In this document: positions 1 to 8,472 of the stretch, piece by piece
Position numbering within the stretch: the stretch's first letter is position 1
How the letters are laid out: the number at the start of each line of letters is the position of its first letter
Notes under the pieces: generated by a model
The model's input: only the letters and a program-made list of their open reading frames with translations
Told to the model about the DNA's origin: nothing
The model's database searches: none
Origin: Streptomyces cellulosae
Lineage (GTDB): Bacteria; Actinomycetota; Actinomycetes; Streptomycetales; Streptomycetaceae
Direction: 5' to 3'
Length of the DNA: 64,000 nucleotides
NCBI RefSeq assembly: GCF_000721105.1
Contig: NZ_JOEV01000014.1
Coordinates: 62,001-126,000, forward strand
Position numbers and translations under genes: made by a program

Positions 1-410
1 TCCAGGGCCACCTCCTGCGCGCGCAGATGCTTCTTCACCGTCATCGGGTAGTACGTCCCGCCCTTGACGGTGGCGTCATTGGCGACGATCACGCACTCGC
101 GTCCGCTGACCCGGCCGATCCCGGCGATGACCCCGGCCGCCGGGGCCTGTCCCTCGTACATCCCGTCGGCGGCGAGAGGCGCCAGCTCCAGGAAGGGCGA
201 GCCGGGATCGAGGAGCGTGTCCACCCGGTCGCGCGGCAGTAGCTTCCCCCGCGCGGCGTGCCGGGCACGGGCCCTCTCACCCCCGCCGAGCCGGGCCGTC
301 GCGAGCTTGCCGCGCAGCTCCTCGACGAGTGCGAGGTGGGCCGTCTCGTTGGCCCGCCAGGCCTCCGACGCGGGGTCCGCCGCGCTGGTCAGCACCGCTG
401 CCTCCTGCAT
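1..410 (-). CDS. accD1: Acyl-CoA (methylcrotonyl-type) carboxylase beta subunit, N-terminal part
   Basis: This is the first ~136 residues of a biotin-dependent carboxyltransferase subunit; the rest lies off the left edge. The translated segment has the family opening (W..NE..H..LV.ELR..L...[31 protein letters not shown]) followed by the crotonase-fold start with [13 protein letters not shown] and [14 protein letters not shown]. That pattern is typical of methylcrotonyl-CoA carboxylase beta subunits, which transfer CO2 from biotin to 3-methylcrotonyl-CoA in leucine degradation. Start: ATG at 410 with GAGGGG eight bases upstream; a GTG at 395 with AGGAGG five bases upstream is an alternative. 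It diverges from a TetR gene, and the shared gap carries two palindromes, so repression by that TetR is likely. A propionyl- or general acyl-CoA carboxylase role cannot be excluded from the N-terminus alone. Confidence 0.85.
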   Translation of the reverse strand, partial: MQEAAVLTSAADPASEAWRANETAHLALVEELRGKLATARLGGGERARARHAARGKLLPRDRVDTLLDPGSPFLELAPLAADGMYEGQAPAAGVIAGIGRVSGRECVIVANDATVKGGTYYPMTVKKHLRAQEVAL

Positions 411-429
411 CCTCAGGTCCCCTCGTCGT

Positions 430-445
430 GTTAATGAGCGTTAAC
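430..445. promoter_or_regulatory. TetR-type operator, left copy
   Basis: GTTAATGAGCGTTAAC is a palindrome with GTTAA/TTAAC arms, placed between the divergent carboxylase and TetR genes, close to the expected carboxylase promoter. The next entry describes a similar palindrome 12 bases further right. TetR regulators commonly bind such sites next to their own genes; binding here is inferred. Confidence 0.55.
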
Positions 446-456
446 CGTTTCCTTCA

Positions 457-474
457 GGTTAACGACCGCTAACC
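457..474. promoter_or_regulatory. TetR-type operator, right copy
   Basis: GGTTAACGACCGCTAACC is an 18-bp imperfect palindrome (GGTTA/TAACC arms, CG..CG centre). It overlaps the likely -35 of the TetR gene, so it is well placed for autorepression. Confidence 0.6.
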
Positions 475-488
475 AGTCTGTCTAGAAT
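459..488 (+). promoter_or_regulatory. Promoter of the TetR gene, probably leaderless transcript
   Basis: TTAACG (459-464) and TAGAAT (483-488) are separated by 18 bases. The ATG at 496 begins about 8 bases after the -10 and has no purine-rich ribosome binding site before it, so the mRNA probably starts at or next to the initiation codon. Confidence 0.4.
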
Positions 489-495
489 TACTTCC

Positions 496-1086
496 ATGGC
501 CACCAGAACCGACGCCCCCACCCGCCGCGAGCAGATCCTCAAGGAGGCCGCGCGGCTCTTCGCCGAACGTGGCTTCCATGGCGTCGGTGTGGACGAGATA
601 GGCGCCGCGGTCGGGATCAGCGGCCCCGGTCTCTACCGCCACTTCACGGGCAAGGACGCGATGCTCGCCGAGCTGCTGGTGGGAATCAGCGGCCAGCTGC
701 TGACGGGCGCCAAGTGGCGCGTCCAGGAAGCCGACGGGGTGCCCGGCGAGCAGGTCCTCGACTCCCTCATCGAGGGCCACATCGACTTCGCCCTCGACGA
801 CCGCCCGCTGATCACCCTGCACGATCGTGAGCTGGACCGCCTCCGGGACACGGACCGCAAACTGGTGCGGCAGCTGCAGCGGCAGTACGTCGAGCTGTGG
901 GTCGGCGTCGTGCGCGAGGTGTACCCGGCGTTGTCGGAGCCGACGGCGCGCTCCGCCGTCCACTCGGTGTTCGGGCTGCTGAACTCCACCCCCCACCTGG
1001 GGAGGGCGGGTTCCCTGCCGGGGCGGGGGGCCACGGCGGAGCTGCTGCACCGGATGGCGCGGGGCGCGTTCGCGGCGGCGGAGTGA
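496..1086 (+). CDS. TetR/AcrR-family transcriptional repressor
   Basis: A 196-residue regulator. Residues about 10-58 form the TetR helix-turn-helix (REQILKEAARLFAERGF, then G..GVDEIGAAVGIS and LYRHFTGKDAML); the rest is an all-helical ligand domain. It lies between the divergent carboxylase gene and a downstream acyl-CoA dehydrogenase, as in leucine/acyl-CoA catabolic loci of Streptomyces, so an acyl-CoA or acid effector is plausible but unproven. Two palindromes sit in its promoter and a related half-site lies before the dehydrogenase. The absence of a ribosome binding site suggests leaderless translation. Confidence 0.88.
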   Translation: MATRTDAPTRREQILKEAARLFAERGFHGVGVDEIGAAVGISGPGLYRHFTGKDAMLAELLVGISGQLLTGAKWRVQEADGVPGEQVLDSLIEGHIDFALDDRPLITLHDRELDRLRDTDRKLVRQLQRQYVELWVGVVREVYPALSEPTARSAVHSVFGLLNSTPHLGRAGSLPGRGATAELLHRMARGAFAAAE

Positions 1087-1156
1087 CAAGCCCTGCGGTA
1101 CAAGCCCTGGGGCGCAAGCCCTGCGGTACAAGCCCTGGGGCGCAAGCCTGCGCGCA
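1087..1156. repeat. 14-bp tandem repeat (28-bp higher-order unit)
   Basis: Directly after the TetR stop codon, CAAGCCCTGCGGTA and CAAGCCCTGGGGCG alternate twice (1087-1142), followed by a degenerate fifth copy. The array is non-coding and fills about half of the gap before the acyl-CoA dehydrogenase. Confidence 0.85.
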
Positions 1157-1175
1157 CATCGAGCGGCCGCACGTG

Positions 1176-1187
1176 ATGAGCGTTACC
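1176..1187. promoter_or_regulatory. Possible third TetR half-site upstream of acyl-CoA dehydrogenase
   Basis: ATGAGCGTTACC shares the ten bases ATGAGCGTTA with the left TetR operator at 430-445. It lies 145-156 bases before the dehydrogenase start, which suggests the regulator also controls that gene. It is not a full palindrome. Confidence 0.35.
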
Positions 1188-1331
1188 TGGACGCGCCTCC
1201 CTACTCGCCGGTACCGTTGAGTGAGCAAGCGCTTAGCCGTGGGGCCGCAACCATCAATTGAGGAACCCCGACGGCGAGCAACCACGTACGCGAGAGCGGC
1301 GCCGGTCCAGGCGCAAGGAAGGGTGGCGGCG

Positions 1332-2489
1332 GTGCGCCGTACGGTGTTCAACGAGGATCACGAGGCGTTCCGGGAGACCCTCCGGGACTTCATCGAGGCC
1401 GAGGTCGTCCCCGTCTACGACGAGTGGTTCGCCGCCGGCCAGGCGCCGCGCGACTTCTACTACAAGCTCGCCGAACTCGGCGTCTTCGGCATCCGCGTCG
1501 ACGAGGAGTACGGCGGCGCCGGCATCGACTCGTACAAGTTCGAGGCCGTGATGTACGAGGAGACCGCCCGCGCCGGTGTCTCCTTCGGCGGCTCCGGCGT
1601 CCACGTGCTGCTCGGCCTGCCGTACATCAAGATGCTCGCCACCGACGAGCAGAAGAAGCGCTTCCTGCCGAAGTTCGTCTCCGGCGAGGAGATGTGGGCC
1701 CTCGCGATGACCGAGCCCGGCACCGGCTCCGACCTCGCGGGCATGAAGACCACCGCCAAGCTCTCCGAGGACGGCACCCACTACGTCCTCAACGGCTCCA
1801 AGACCTTCATCACGGGTGGCGTGCACGCCGACCGTGTCATCGTCTGCGCCCGCACCGCCGCGCCGACCGCGGAGGACCGCCGCCACGGCATCTCCCTGTT
1901 CGCCGTGGACACCAAGTCCGAGGGCTACTCCATAGGCCGCAAGCTGGACAAGCTCGGCCTGAAGGTCTCCGACACCGCCGAGCTGGCGTTCGTCGACGTG
2001 AAGGTCCCCGTCGAGGACCTCCTCGGCGAGGAGAACAAGGGCTTCTCCTACCTCGGCCACAACCTGGCCTCCGAGCGCTGGGGCATCGCCTTCGGCGCGT
2101 ACGCGCAGGCCAAGGCCGCCGTCCGGTTCGCCAAGGAGTACGTCCAGGAGCGCACCGTCTTCGGCAAGCCGGTCGCGTCCTTCCAGAACACCAAGTTCGA
2201 GCTGGCCGCCTGCCAGGCCGAGGTGGACGCCGCCGAGGCCGTCGCCGACCGCGCCCTGGAGGCCCTGGACGCCGGCGAGCTGACCCCCGCCGAGGCCGCC
2301 AGCGCCAAGCTGTTCTGCACCGAGGTCGCCCACCGCGTCATCGACCGCTGCCTCCAGCTGCACGGCGGCTACGGCTTCATGAACGAGTACCCGATCGCCC
2401 GCCTGTACGCGGACAACCGCGTCAACCGCATCTACGGCGGCACCAGCGAGATCATGAAGACGATCATCGCGAAGGACATGGGTCTGTAA
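1332..2489 (+). CDS. Acyl-CoA dehydrogenase
   Basis: A 385-residue FAD flavoprotein that introduces the alpha-beta double bond in acyl-CoA. The FAD/substrate motif MTEPGTGSDLAG begins near residue 126. The C-terminal motif is YGGTSEIM (about residues 367-374): the glutamate that serves as base in medium-chain enzymes (YEGT) is glycine here. A glutamate at about 248 (LASERW) lies where isovaleryl-CoA dehydrogenase keeps its base, so a branched-chain substrate is likely, fitting the neighbouring methylcrotonyl-type carboxylase. Start: GTG at 1332 with AGGAAGG upstream; the open frame extends to 1221 but that extension has no family similarity. The thioesterase follows after 35 bases. Confidence 0.9.
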   Translation: MRRTVFNEDHEAFRETLRDFIEAEVVPVYDEWFAAGQAPRDFYYKLAELGVFGIRVDEEYGGAGIDSYKFEAVMYEETARAGVSFGGSGVHVLLGLPYIKMLATDEQKKRFLPKFVSGEEMWALAMTEPGTGSDLAGMKTTAKLSEDGTHYVLNGSKTFITGGVHADRVIVCARTAAPTAEDRRHGISLFAVDTKSEGYSIGRKLDKLGLKVSDTAELAFVDVKVPVEDLLGEENKGFSYLGHNLASERWGIAFGAYAQAKAAVRFAKEYVQERTVFGKPVASFQNTKFELAACQAEVDAAEAVADRALEALDAGELTPAEAASAKLFCTEVAHRVIDRCLQLHGGYGFMNEYPIARLYADNRVNRIYGGTSEIMKTIIAKDMGL

Positions 2490-2524
2490 GGTCCCGGAAA
2501 TTACTGGCCCGTAGAAATAACTGC

Positions 2525-3394
2525 ATGAGTCAGGCACTGGACGATCTGCTCGATCTGCTCGACCTCGAGCAGATCGAGGAGAACATCTTCCGAGGCCAGT
2601 CCCGGTCCGCCGTCGTCCCTCGGGTCTTCGGCGGACAGGTCGCGGCCCAGGCGCTCGTCGCCGCCGGGCGGACGGTCCCCGAGGACCGCCTCGCCCACTC
2701 CCTCCACGCGTACTTCCTGCGCCCCGGCGACCCCGGCGCGCCGATCGTCTACACGGTCGACCGGATGAACGACGGCCGATCCTTCACCGCGCGCCGCGTC
2801 CTCGCGGTCCAGCACGGACAGCCGATCTTCGCGCTGTCCGCCTCCTTCCAGCGGTACGAGGAGGGCTTCGACCACCAGACCCCGATGCCGCCCTCTGCCG
2901 ACCCGGTCACGCTGCCCACCTCCCAGGAGCGGCTGCGCGGCTACGGCCATCTCGACCCCGGGATCGTGGAGAAGTTCCTGGAGGCCCGCGAGGCGATCGA
3001 CCTGCGCTACGTCGACGAGCCGCCGTACGGCGAGTTCGGCGAGCCCCGCGAACCGCACTCCCAGGTCTGGTTCCGCACCAACGGCAAACTCGCGGACGAC
3101 CCCCTGCTGCACGTCGTCCTCGCCACCTACGTCTCCGACATGACCCTGCTCGACTCGGTCCTGCTCGCGCACGGACGCGGCGGCTGGGCGGTCGGTGACG
3201 TCGTGGGAGCCTCGCTCGACCACGCCATGTGGTTCCACCGGCCGTTCCGCGCCGACGAGTGGCTCCTGTACGACCAGGAGTCCCCGTCGGCACACGGCGG
3301 CCGGGGCCTGGGCCAGGCCCGCATCTACACACAGGACGGCCGGCTCGCCATCTCGGTCATCCAGGAGGGCGTGGTCCGCGCCCCGCGACGCTGA
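2525..3394 (+). CDS. tesB: Acyl-CoA thioesterase II
   Basis: A 289-residue double-hotdog thioesterase that hydrolyses acyl-CoA to free acid and CoA. The N-terminal hotdog shows FRGQSR..VPRVFGGQVAAQAL and HSLHAYFLRPGD; the C-terminal hotdog shows SLDHAMWFHRPFRADEWLLY and the final QEG, which hold the Asp and Gln of the TesB catalytic triad. Length matches the family. The ATG at 2525 is chosen because similarity begins there; the frame is open much further upstream only because it runs antiparallel to nothing and reads through the dehydrogenase in another frame. Position 35 bases after the dehydrogenase suggests co-transcription. Confidence 0.92.
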   Translation: MSQALDDLLDLLDLEQIEENIFRGQSRSAVVPRVFGGQVAAQALVAAGRTVPEDRLAHSLHAYFLRPGDPGAPIVYTVDRMNDGRSFTARRVLAVQHGQPIFALSASFQRYEEGFDHQTPMPPSADPVTLPTSQERLRGYGHLDPGIVEKFLEAREAIDLRYVDEPPYGEFGEPREPHSQVWFRTNGKLADDPLLHVVLATYVSDMTLLDSVLLAHGRGGWAVGDVVGASLDHAMWFHRPFRADEWLLYDQESPSAHGGRGLGQARIYTQDGRLAISVIQEGVVRAPRR

Positions 3395-3432
3395 CGCGCC
3401 CGCCGACGCTGACGCGTCCGCCGACGCTGAGC
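3386..3432. repeat. 18-bp tandem repeat across the thioesterase stop codon
   Basis: CGACGCTGACGCG units begin at 3386, 3404 and 3422, an exact 18-base period. The first unit contains the tesB stop codon, so each copy restates the TGA in the same frame. Confidence 0.75.
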
Positions 3433-3443
3433 GTTCTCTCCAG

Positions 3444-3455
3444 CTGAGCGCTCAG
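3444..3455. other. Perfect 12-bp palindrome at a convergent gene end
   Basis: CTGAGCGCTCAG overlaps the stop codon of the leftward phosphatase gene and may act as a weak terminator between the convergent genes. It has no T-run. Confidence 0.3.
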
Positions 3456-4246
3456 CCCTGCGTCAGCCCCGCCTCCGCCAGCAGATACGCCGTCATCGGG
3501 TCGTAGTGGCGCGGGCTGACCACGTGGTCGTCGAGGGGGACCGTCACCTGCACGGTGCCCTCCGCCTCGGCGAGGAAGAGCGCCGGGTCGTTGCAGTCGG
3601 CGTAGCCGACGGAGTCGACGCCGTGCTGGCCGGCGTAGCCCGCCCAGCCGTGGTCGGCGACGACCAGGTCCGGCAGCGGGCGGCCCTCGCGCTCCAGGGT
3701 GGTGAGGATGGCCTTCATCGGCTCGCCGGAGTGCGTGTGCCACAGCGTGGCGCCGTGCTCCAGCACCGCCACGTCCGCGAACTGCATGACGTACCCCTCG
3801 TCCGTCTGCAGCCCGTCCGGGATGACGACGATCTCGCAGCCGACGGCCCGCAGCGCGGCGGCCGTGGCGCGGTGCACGTCGAGCAGACCGCCCGGGTGGC
3901 CGGTGGCGAACAGGACCCGCTGCTGCCCGTCGGCGGCCTTGCGCAGCCGGGCCGCCATCCGGTCCAGGGCGGCCACCGTCAGACCGGGGTCGATGGTGTC
4001 CTGGCCGTACCGGTACTCGGGATCGTCGTTCACTCCGACCCGCTCCGCCATCACCGCGAGCACGTCCTGCTCGTCGGTCCACCGGTCGCCGAGCTCCAGG
4101 CCGAGCCAGAAGTTGCGGACGCCGTTCGCCAGCTGGCGGTAGTGGGAGAGGTTGTTCTCACGAGGGGTCGCGACATCGCCCGCGATACGGGTCCTCACAA
4201 GGTGGTCGACGAGCTCGGCGCGGCTGGGTGTCCCGGGTATCGGCAT
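3452..4246 (-). CDS. Phosphatase-family protein (actinobacterial, PF15698-like)
   Basis: A 264-residue cytoplasmic protein with no signal peptide. Recognisable segments are RENNLSHYRQLANGVRNFWLGLELG near the N-terminus, VLFATGHPGGLLDVHRA in the middle, and VVADHGWAGYAGQHGVDSVGYADCNDPA towards the end. This matches a conserved actinobacterial family annotated as phosphatase; the His/Asp-rich segments (ATGHPGG, VADHGW) could bind metal. The substrate is unknown. It converges on tesB and its start lies 69 bases from the end of the PucR gene, both leftward, so it may have its own promoter in that gap. Confidence 0.7.
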   Translation of the reverse strand: MPIPGTPSRAELVDHLVRTRIAGDVATPRENNLSHYRQLANGVRNFWLGLELGDRWTDEQDVLAVMAERVGVNDDPEYRYGQDTIDPGLTVAALDRMAARLRKAADGQQRVLFATGHPGGLLDVHRATAAALRAVGCEIVVIPDGLQTDEGYVMQFADVAVLEHGATLWHTHSGEPMKAILTTLEREGRPLPDLVVADHGWAGYAGQHGVDSVGYADCNDPALFLAEAEGTVQVTVPLDDHVVSPRHYDPMTAYLLAEAGLTQG

Positions 4247-4315
4247 GCCCCCATTGTGAGGCAGACCTCGGGGGGATCACTCGGCATCCCGCACGCTGGG
4301 ACGTGCGTCACGCGA

Positions 4316-5851
4316 TCACAGGTGCCGCAGCGCGAACCACAGTTCCATCCGTACGTCCGGGTCGTCCAGGTCGGCCGCGAGCAGGGCCGCGCACCGGGCG
4401 ATCCGCTGCCGCACGGTGTTGCGGTGCACGGCCAGCGCCACCGCCGTACGGTCCCAGCTGCCGTGCAGCGACAGCCAGGCGCGCAGCGTCTCGGTGAGCG
4501 CCGGGGCGGCCGCGACCGGCGCGAGCAGCGTACGGGCGTACGCCTCGGCCTCCTCCCCGGGGACCAGGTCCGCGAGAGCCGGGCGGGTGGCGTGCCGGAC
4601 CAGCGGGGCACGGGTGGCCCGGGCGCGGGCCAGGGCACGGGCCGCCTGGGCATCGGCGGACGCCCACTCGTGCGGTCCGGCGACCGCGCTGACACCGAGC
4701 GTCCAGCCGGGCTGCGGAGCCGGTTCGCGTTCGGCCGGCACCAGGACCCGTACGACGTCCCGGTCCAGGTCGACCAGCGGGGAGCCCAGCGCCCCGAGCG
4801 CGGAGGCGGCCACCCCGTCGGGAACCTCCCGCAGGTCGGGCCGGCCGTGCACGACGACCCACCGTTCACCGCCCAGCAGGGGTGCCACCTCGTCGGGCCC
4901 GGCCCCCAGCAGCAGCCGTACGAGCGCCGCGGACCGGGCCGCTCCCGTCCCGCTCTGGTGTTCGCCGGTGAGGAGGGAGAGCAGCACGGCGGCGACGGAC
5001 GCGATGGTGTGATCGCCGGGGTCACGCCGGGGCGCCGCGACCCCGAGCACGAAACCCTGCCCGGCGCCGAGGGCGTAGGCGGCGAGATGTGCACCGGCGA
5101 GGGTGGTGTCGGTGGCGGTCGTGGAGGAGCGGCCGGCGACGATCCGCGCGAGCTCCGCCAGCGCTTCCCGCACCTCGCCCCTCTGCTCCCGTCCGGTCAG
5201 CGCCCCCGGCACCTCGCCCCTCTGTTCCCGTCCGGTCAGTGCCCCCGGCACCTCGCCCCCCGGTTCCCGTCCCGCCGCCGCGATCTCCGCCCCCTCCGGT
5301 CCGTACAGCACCGCCCGGCCGCCCACCCGCTGGGCGAGCTGCCGCAGGACGGACGGGACCGGGTCGGGGCGGGAGGCCGCGGCGGCGAGGCTCTGCTGGG
5401 CCTCCGTGACACGGCGCAGTTCGGTGTGCCGGGCCTGGGCCATCAGCTGCCAGACCGCGCGGGCCACACCCGAGAACGTGGTCCGCGGCGGGACCTCGAC
5501 CAGCGGCAGCTCGTACGCCTCGCAGGCCGCGACCAGCGCCCGCGGCACCGCGTCGTGCACCGGTGCCAGCCCGAACCCGAGGGCCGCCCCGCCCGCCGCG
5601 ACGATCCGGGAGACGTAGTCGTCGAAGTAGGTGCCGGAGCCCGCCGCCTCCGGAATGTGCACCCCCGCCGTCAGCAGGAGTTCACCGCCGAGCAGATACG
5701 GGTACGGGTCCGCCATCTCCGAGGTGTGCGCCCAGTGGATGACGATGTCCGGATCGCGGGGCCCGGCGATCTGCCGCAGCGCCAGGTCCTCGCGGGCCAG
5801 GAGAGCCGCGAGAGGCACCGGCGGGGTCGGCGGGACGGCGGGATCCGGCAC
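4316..5851 (-). CDS. PucR-family transcriptional regulator
   Basis: A regulator of about 511 residues with the family layout: an N-terminal PucR/PurC-like domain (REDLALRQIAGPRDPDIVIHW, then GGELLLTAG), a middle GGDEF-like region, and a C-terminal helix-turn-helix (LHGSWDRTAVALAVHRNTVRQRIARC). Start: GTG at 5851 has GAAGGA nine bases upstream; an ATG at 5869 lacks a ribosome binding site. The middle contains an in-frame 39-bp tandem duplication giving repeats of GALTGREQRGEVP. It diverges from the symporter-ureohydrolase-decarboxylase operon, which it probably controls. PucR-type proteins typically sense purine-, amino-acid- or polyamine-related nitrogen compounds. Confidence 0.85.
   Translation of the reverse strand: MPDPAVPPTPPVPLAALLAREDLALRQIAGPRDPDIVIHWAHTSEMADPYPYLLGGELLLTAGVHIPEAAGSGTYFDDYVSRIVAAGGAALGFGLAPVHDAVPRALVAACEAYELPLVEVPPRTTFSGVARAVWQLMAQARHTELRRVTEAQQSLAAAASRPDPVPSVLRQLAQRVGGRAVLYGPEGAEIAAAGREPGGEVPGALTGREQRGEVPGALTGREQRGEVREALAELARIVAGRSSTTATDTTLAGAHLAAYALGAGQGFVLGVAAPRRDPGDHTIASVAAVLLSLLTGEHQSGTGAARSAALVRLLLGAGPDEVAPLLGGERWVVVHGRPDLREVPDGVAASALGALGSPLVDLDRDVVRVLVPAEREPAPQPGWTLGVSAVAGPHEWASADAQAARALARARATRAPLVRHATRPALADLVPGEEAEAYARTLLAPVAAAPALTETLRAWLSLHGSWDRTAVALAVHRNTVRQRIARCAALLAADLDDPDVRMELWFALRHL
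5171..5272. repeat. 39-bp in-frame tandem repeat inside the PucR gene
   Basis: Two complete 39-base units (5171-5209, 5210-5248) that differ at two positions, plus a 24-base partial third. On the coding strand each adds 13 residues (GALTGREQRGEVP), so the gene remains open; it probably lengthens an interdomain linker. Confidence 0.9.
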
Positions 5852-5900
5852 GGTGGACGTTCCTTCCATCCGGATCGGCTCGAATGGATGAAACGTACAC

Positions 5901-5929
5901 TTCGCAGTCGCTTTCCGGCCACCTAGTGT
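5901..5929 (+). promoter_or_regulatory. Candidate promoter of the symporter operon
   Basis: TTCGCA (5901-5906) and TAGTGT (5924-5929) with a 17-base spacer lie in the divergent gap 45 bases before the symporter start. Assigned by eye; no operator palindrome for the PucR protein was clear. Confidence 0.35.
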
Positions 5930-5973
5930 CGTTGCTCGTCACCCGCCGGCGACACCGAGCGAAGGAGGGCCCC

Positions 5974-7485
5974 GTGGCCGTCGACTACGCAGTCATCGTC
6001 GTCTATCTGGCCGGCATGCTGGCCATGGGCTGGTGGGGCATGCGCCGCGCCAGGTCGAAGAGCGAGTTCCTGGTCGCCGGGCGCCGCCTCGGACCTGCCA
6101 TGTACTCGGGCACCATGGCCGCGATCGTCCTCGGCGGCGCGTCCACCATCGGCGGCGTGGGCCTCGGCTACCAGTACGGCCTGTCCGGCGCCTGGATGGT
6201 GTTCACCATCGGCCTCGGCCTGCTCGCGCTGTCCGTCTTCTTCTCCGCCCGCATCGCCCGTCTGAAGGTCTACACCGTCTCCGAGATGCTGGACCTGCGC
6301 TACGGCGGCCGCGCGGGCGTCATCTCCGGCGTGGTCATGTGGGCGTACACCCTGATGCTCGCGGTCACGTCGACCATCGCGTACGCCACCATCTTCGACG
6401 TCCTCTTCGACATGAACAGGACCGCCGCGATCGTCCTCGGCGGTTCGATCGTCGTCGCCTACTCGACGCTCGGCGGCATGTGGTCGATCACGCTGACGGA
6501 CATGGTGCAGTTCGTGGTGAAGACCATCGGCGTGCTGCTCCTGCTCCTCCCGATCGCCGTCGTCAAGGCGGGCGGCTTCGGCGAGATGAAGGCGAAGCTG
6601 CCCACCGAGTACTTCGACCCGCTCGGCATCGGCGGCGAGACGATCTTCACCTACGTGCTGATCTACACGTTCGGCATGCTCATCGGCCAGGACATCTGGC
6701 AGCGCGTGTTCACCGCCCGCGGCGACCGCACCGCCAGGTGGGGCGGCACGGTCGCGGGCACCTACTGCCTCGTCTACGCCCTCGCCGGCGCCGTCATCGG
6801 CACGGCCGCCAAGGTCCTCTACCCCAAGCTGCCCAACGCCGACGACGCCTTCGCGACCATCGTCAAGGACGAACTCCCGGTCGGGGTACGGGGGTTGGTG
6901 CTCGCCGCCGCCCTGGCCGCCGTGATGTCCACGTCCTCCGGCGCGCTCATCGCCTGCGCGACCGTCGCCAACAACGACATCTGGTCGCGGCTGCGGGGCG
7001 CCACGGACGCCACGGCCGACAACCGCGACGACTCCGACGAGGTCAGGGGCAACCGCGCCTTCATCCTCGTCATGGGTGTGGTCGTGATCGGTACCGCCAT
7101 CACGCTGAACAACGTCGTCGAGGCGCTGACCGTCGCCTACAACCTGCTCGTCGGCGGCCTCCTCGTCCCGATCCTCGGCGGACTGCTGTGGAAGCGCGGC
7201 ACCGTGCAGGGCGCCCTCGCCTCCGTCGTCGTCGGCGGTCTCGCCGTCGTCGGCCTGATGGCGGGCTACGGCATCCTCGCCAACGAGCCCGTCTACTACG
7301 GGCTGTTGTCCTCCCTGGCCGCGTACCTCGTCGTCTCCCTGGCGACCAGGCCCACCGACGCGGCCGTCCTCGCGGCCTGGCGCGAACGCCTCGCCGGCCG
7401 CGGCACCCCCGAACTCACCTCCGAACCGGTTCCGGCTCCCCACTGGAGTCGTCAGAAGAAGCAGTACATACGCGGCGAAGCGTAG
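5974..7485 (+). CDS. Sodium:solute symporter (SSF family)
   Basis: A 503-residue polytopic inner-membrane protein with about 13 hydrophobic helices. SSF hallmarks include the N-terminal YAVIVVYLAGMLAMGWWG, the FLVAGRRLGP segment, GGASTIGGVGLGYQYGLSGAW, and a Ser/Thr-rich AAVMSTSSGALIACATV segment matching the sodium-site helix. Start: GTG at 5974 with AAGGAGG upstream. The stop is 18 bases before the ureohydrolase, so it is first in a three-gene operon. The substrate is probably the guanidino or amino compound catabolised by its neighbours; this is inferred from context only. Confidence 0.88.
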   Translation: MAVDYAVIVVYLAGMLAMGWWGMRRARSKSEFLVAGRRLGPAMYSGTMAAIVLGGASTIGGVGLGYQYGLSGAWMVFTIGLGLLALSVFFSARIARLKVYTVSEMLDLRYGGRAGVISGVVMWAYTLMLAVTSTIAYATIFDVLFDMNRTAAIVLGGSIVVAYSTLGGMWSITLTDMVQFVVKTIGVLLLLLPIAVVKAGGFGEMKAKLPTEYFDPLGIGGETIFTYVLIYTFGMLIGQDIWQRVFTARGDRTARWGGTVAGTYCLVYALAGAVIGTAAKVLYPKLPNADDAFATIVKDELPVGVRGLVLAAALAAVMSTSSGALIACATVANNDIWSRLRGATDATADNRDDSDEVRGNRAFILVMGVVVIGTAITLNNVVEALTVAYNLLVGGLLVPILGGLLWKRGTVQGALASVVVGGLAVVGLMAGYGILANEPVYYGLLSSLAAYLVVSLATRPTDAAVLAAWRERLAGRGTPELTSEPVPAPHWSRQKKQYIRGEA

Positions 7486-7503
7486 GAAAGAAGGCATCAC
7501 CCC

Positions 7504-8472
7504 ATGAGCAGCAACGAGACACCCCGCGGCCCCGTGGACTCGTCCCGCGTCCCGCGGTACGCCGGTCCCGCGACCTTCGCCCGGCTGCCGCGCCTCGACG
7601 AGGTCGGCCGCGCCGATGTCGCCGTGGTCGGGGTGCCGTTCGACTCGGGCGTCTCGTACCGGCCGGGTGCCCGCTTCGGCGGCAACGCGATCCGCGAGGC
7701 GTCCCGGCTGCTGCGCCCGTACAACCCGGCGCAGGACGCGTCCCCCTTCGCCCTGGCACAGGTGGCCGACGGCGGCGACATCGCGGTGAACCCGTTCGAC
7801 ATCCACGAGGCGGTCGAGACCGTCGAGGCCGCGGCGGACGAGCTGCTCGGCACCGGCGCCCGCCTGATGACCCTGGGCGGCGACCACACGATCGCGCTCC
7901 CGCTGCTGCGGTCGGTCGCGAAGAAGCACGGCCCGGTCGCGTTGCTCCACTTCGACGCCCACCTCGACACCTGGGACACGTACTTCGGCGCGGAGTACAC
8001 GCACGGCACGCCGTTCCGGCGGGCGGTGGAGGAGGGCGTCCTCGACACCTCCGCCCTGTCCCACGTCGGCACCCGCGGCCCCCTGTACGGCAAGCAGGAC
8101 CTCACCGACGACGCCAAGATGGGCTTCGGCATCGTCACATCGGCGGATGTGATGCGGCGGGGCGTCGACGAGGTCGCCGACCAGCTCCGGCAGCGCATCG
8201 GCGACCGTCCCCTGTACATCTCCATCGACATCGACTGCCTGGACCCGGCCCACGCCCCCGGCACCGGCACGCCCGAGGCGGGCGGCATGACCTCCCGTGA
8301 ACTGCTGGAGATCCTGCGCGGTCTGGCATCGTGCACCCTGGTGTCGGCGGACGTCGTCGAGGTGGCCCCCGCGTACGACCACGCGGAGATCACGTCGGTG
8401 GCGGCGTCCCACACGGCGTACGAACTGACCACGATCATGTCCCGTCAGATTGCAGAGGCCCGCGCGAAGTGA
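7504..8472 (+). CDS. Ureohydrolase (agmatinase / guanidinobutyrase family)
   Basis: A 322-residue arginase-superfamily enzyme that hydrolyses a guanidino compound to an amine and urea. All manganese-binding motifs are present: [14 protein letters not shown], and [22 protein letters not shown]. It would be annotated agmatinase (speB) by similarity, but the gene downstream encodes a TPP decarboxylase and overlaps it by four bases (GTGA). That pairing is like AruI plus GbuA of the arginine transaminase pathway, so 4-guanidinobutyrate is a good alternative substrate. The family fold does not distinguish agmatine from guanidinobutyrate by eye. Confidence 0.88.
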   Translation: MSSNETPRGPVDSSRVPRYAGPATFARLPRLDEVGRADVAVVGVPFDSGVSYRPGARFGGNAIREASRLLRPYNPAQDASPFALAQVADGGDIAVNPFDIHEAVETVEAAADELLGTGARLMTLGGDHTIALPLLRSVAKKHGPVALLHFDAHLDTWDTYFGAEYTHGTPFRRAVEEGVLDTSALSHVGTRGPLYGKQDLTDDAKMGFGIVTSADVMRRGVDEVADQLRQRIGDRPLYISIDIDCLDPAHAPGTGTPEAGGMTSRELLEILRGLASCTLVSADVVEVAPAYDHAEITSVAASHTAYELTTIMSRQIAEARAK

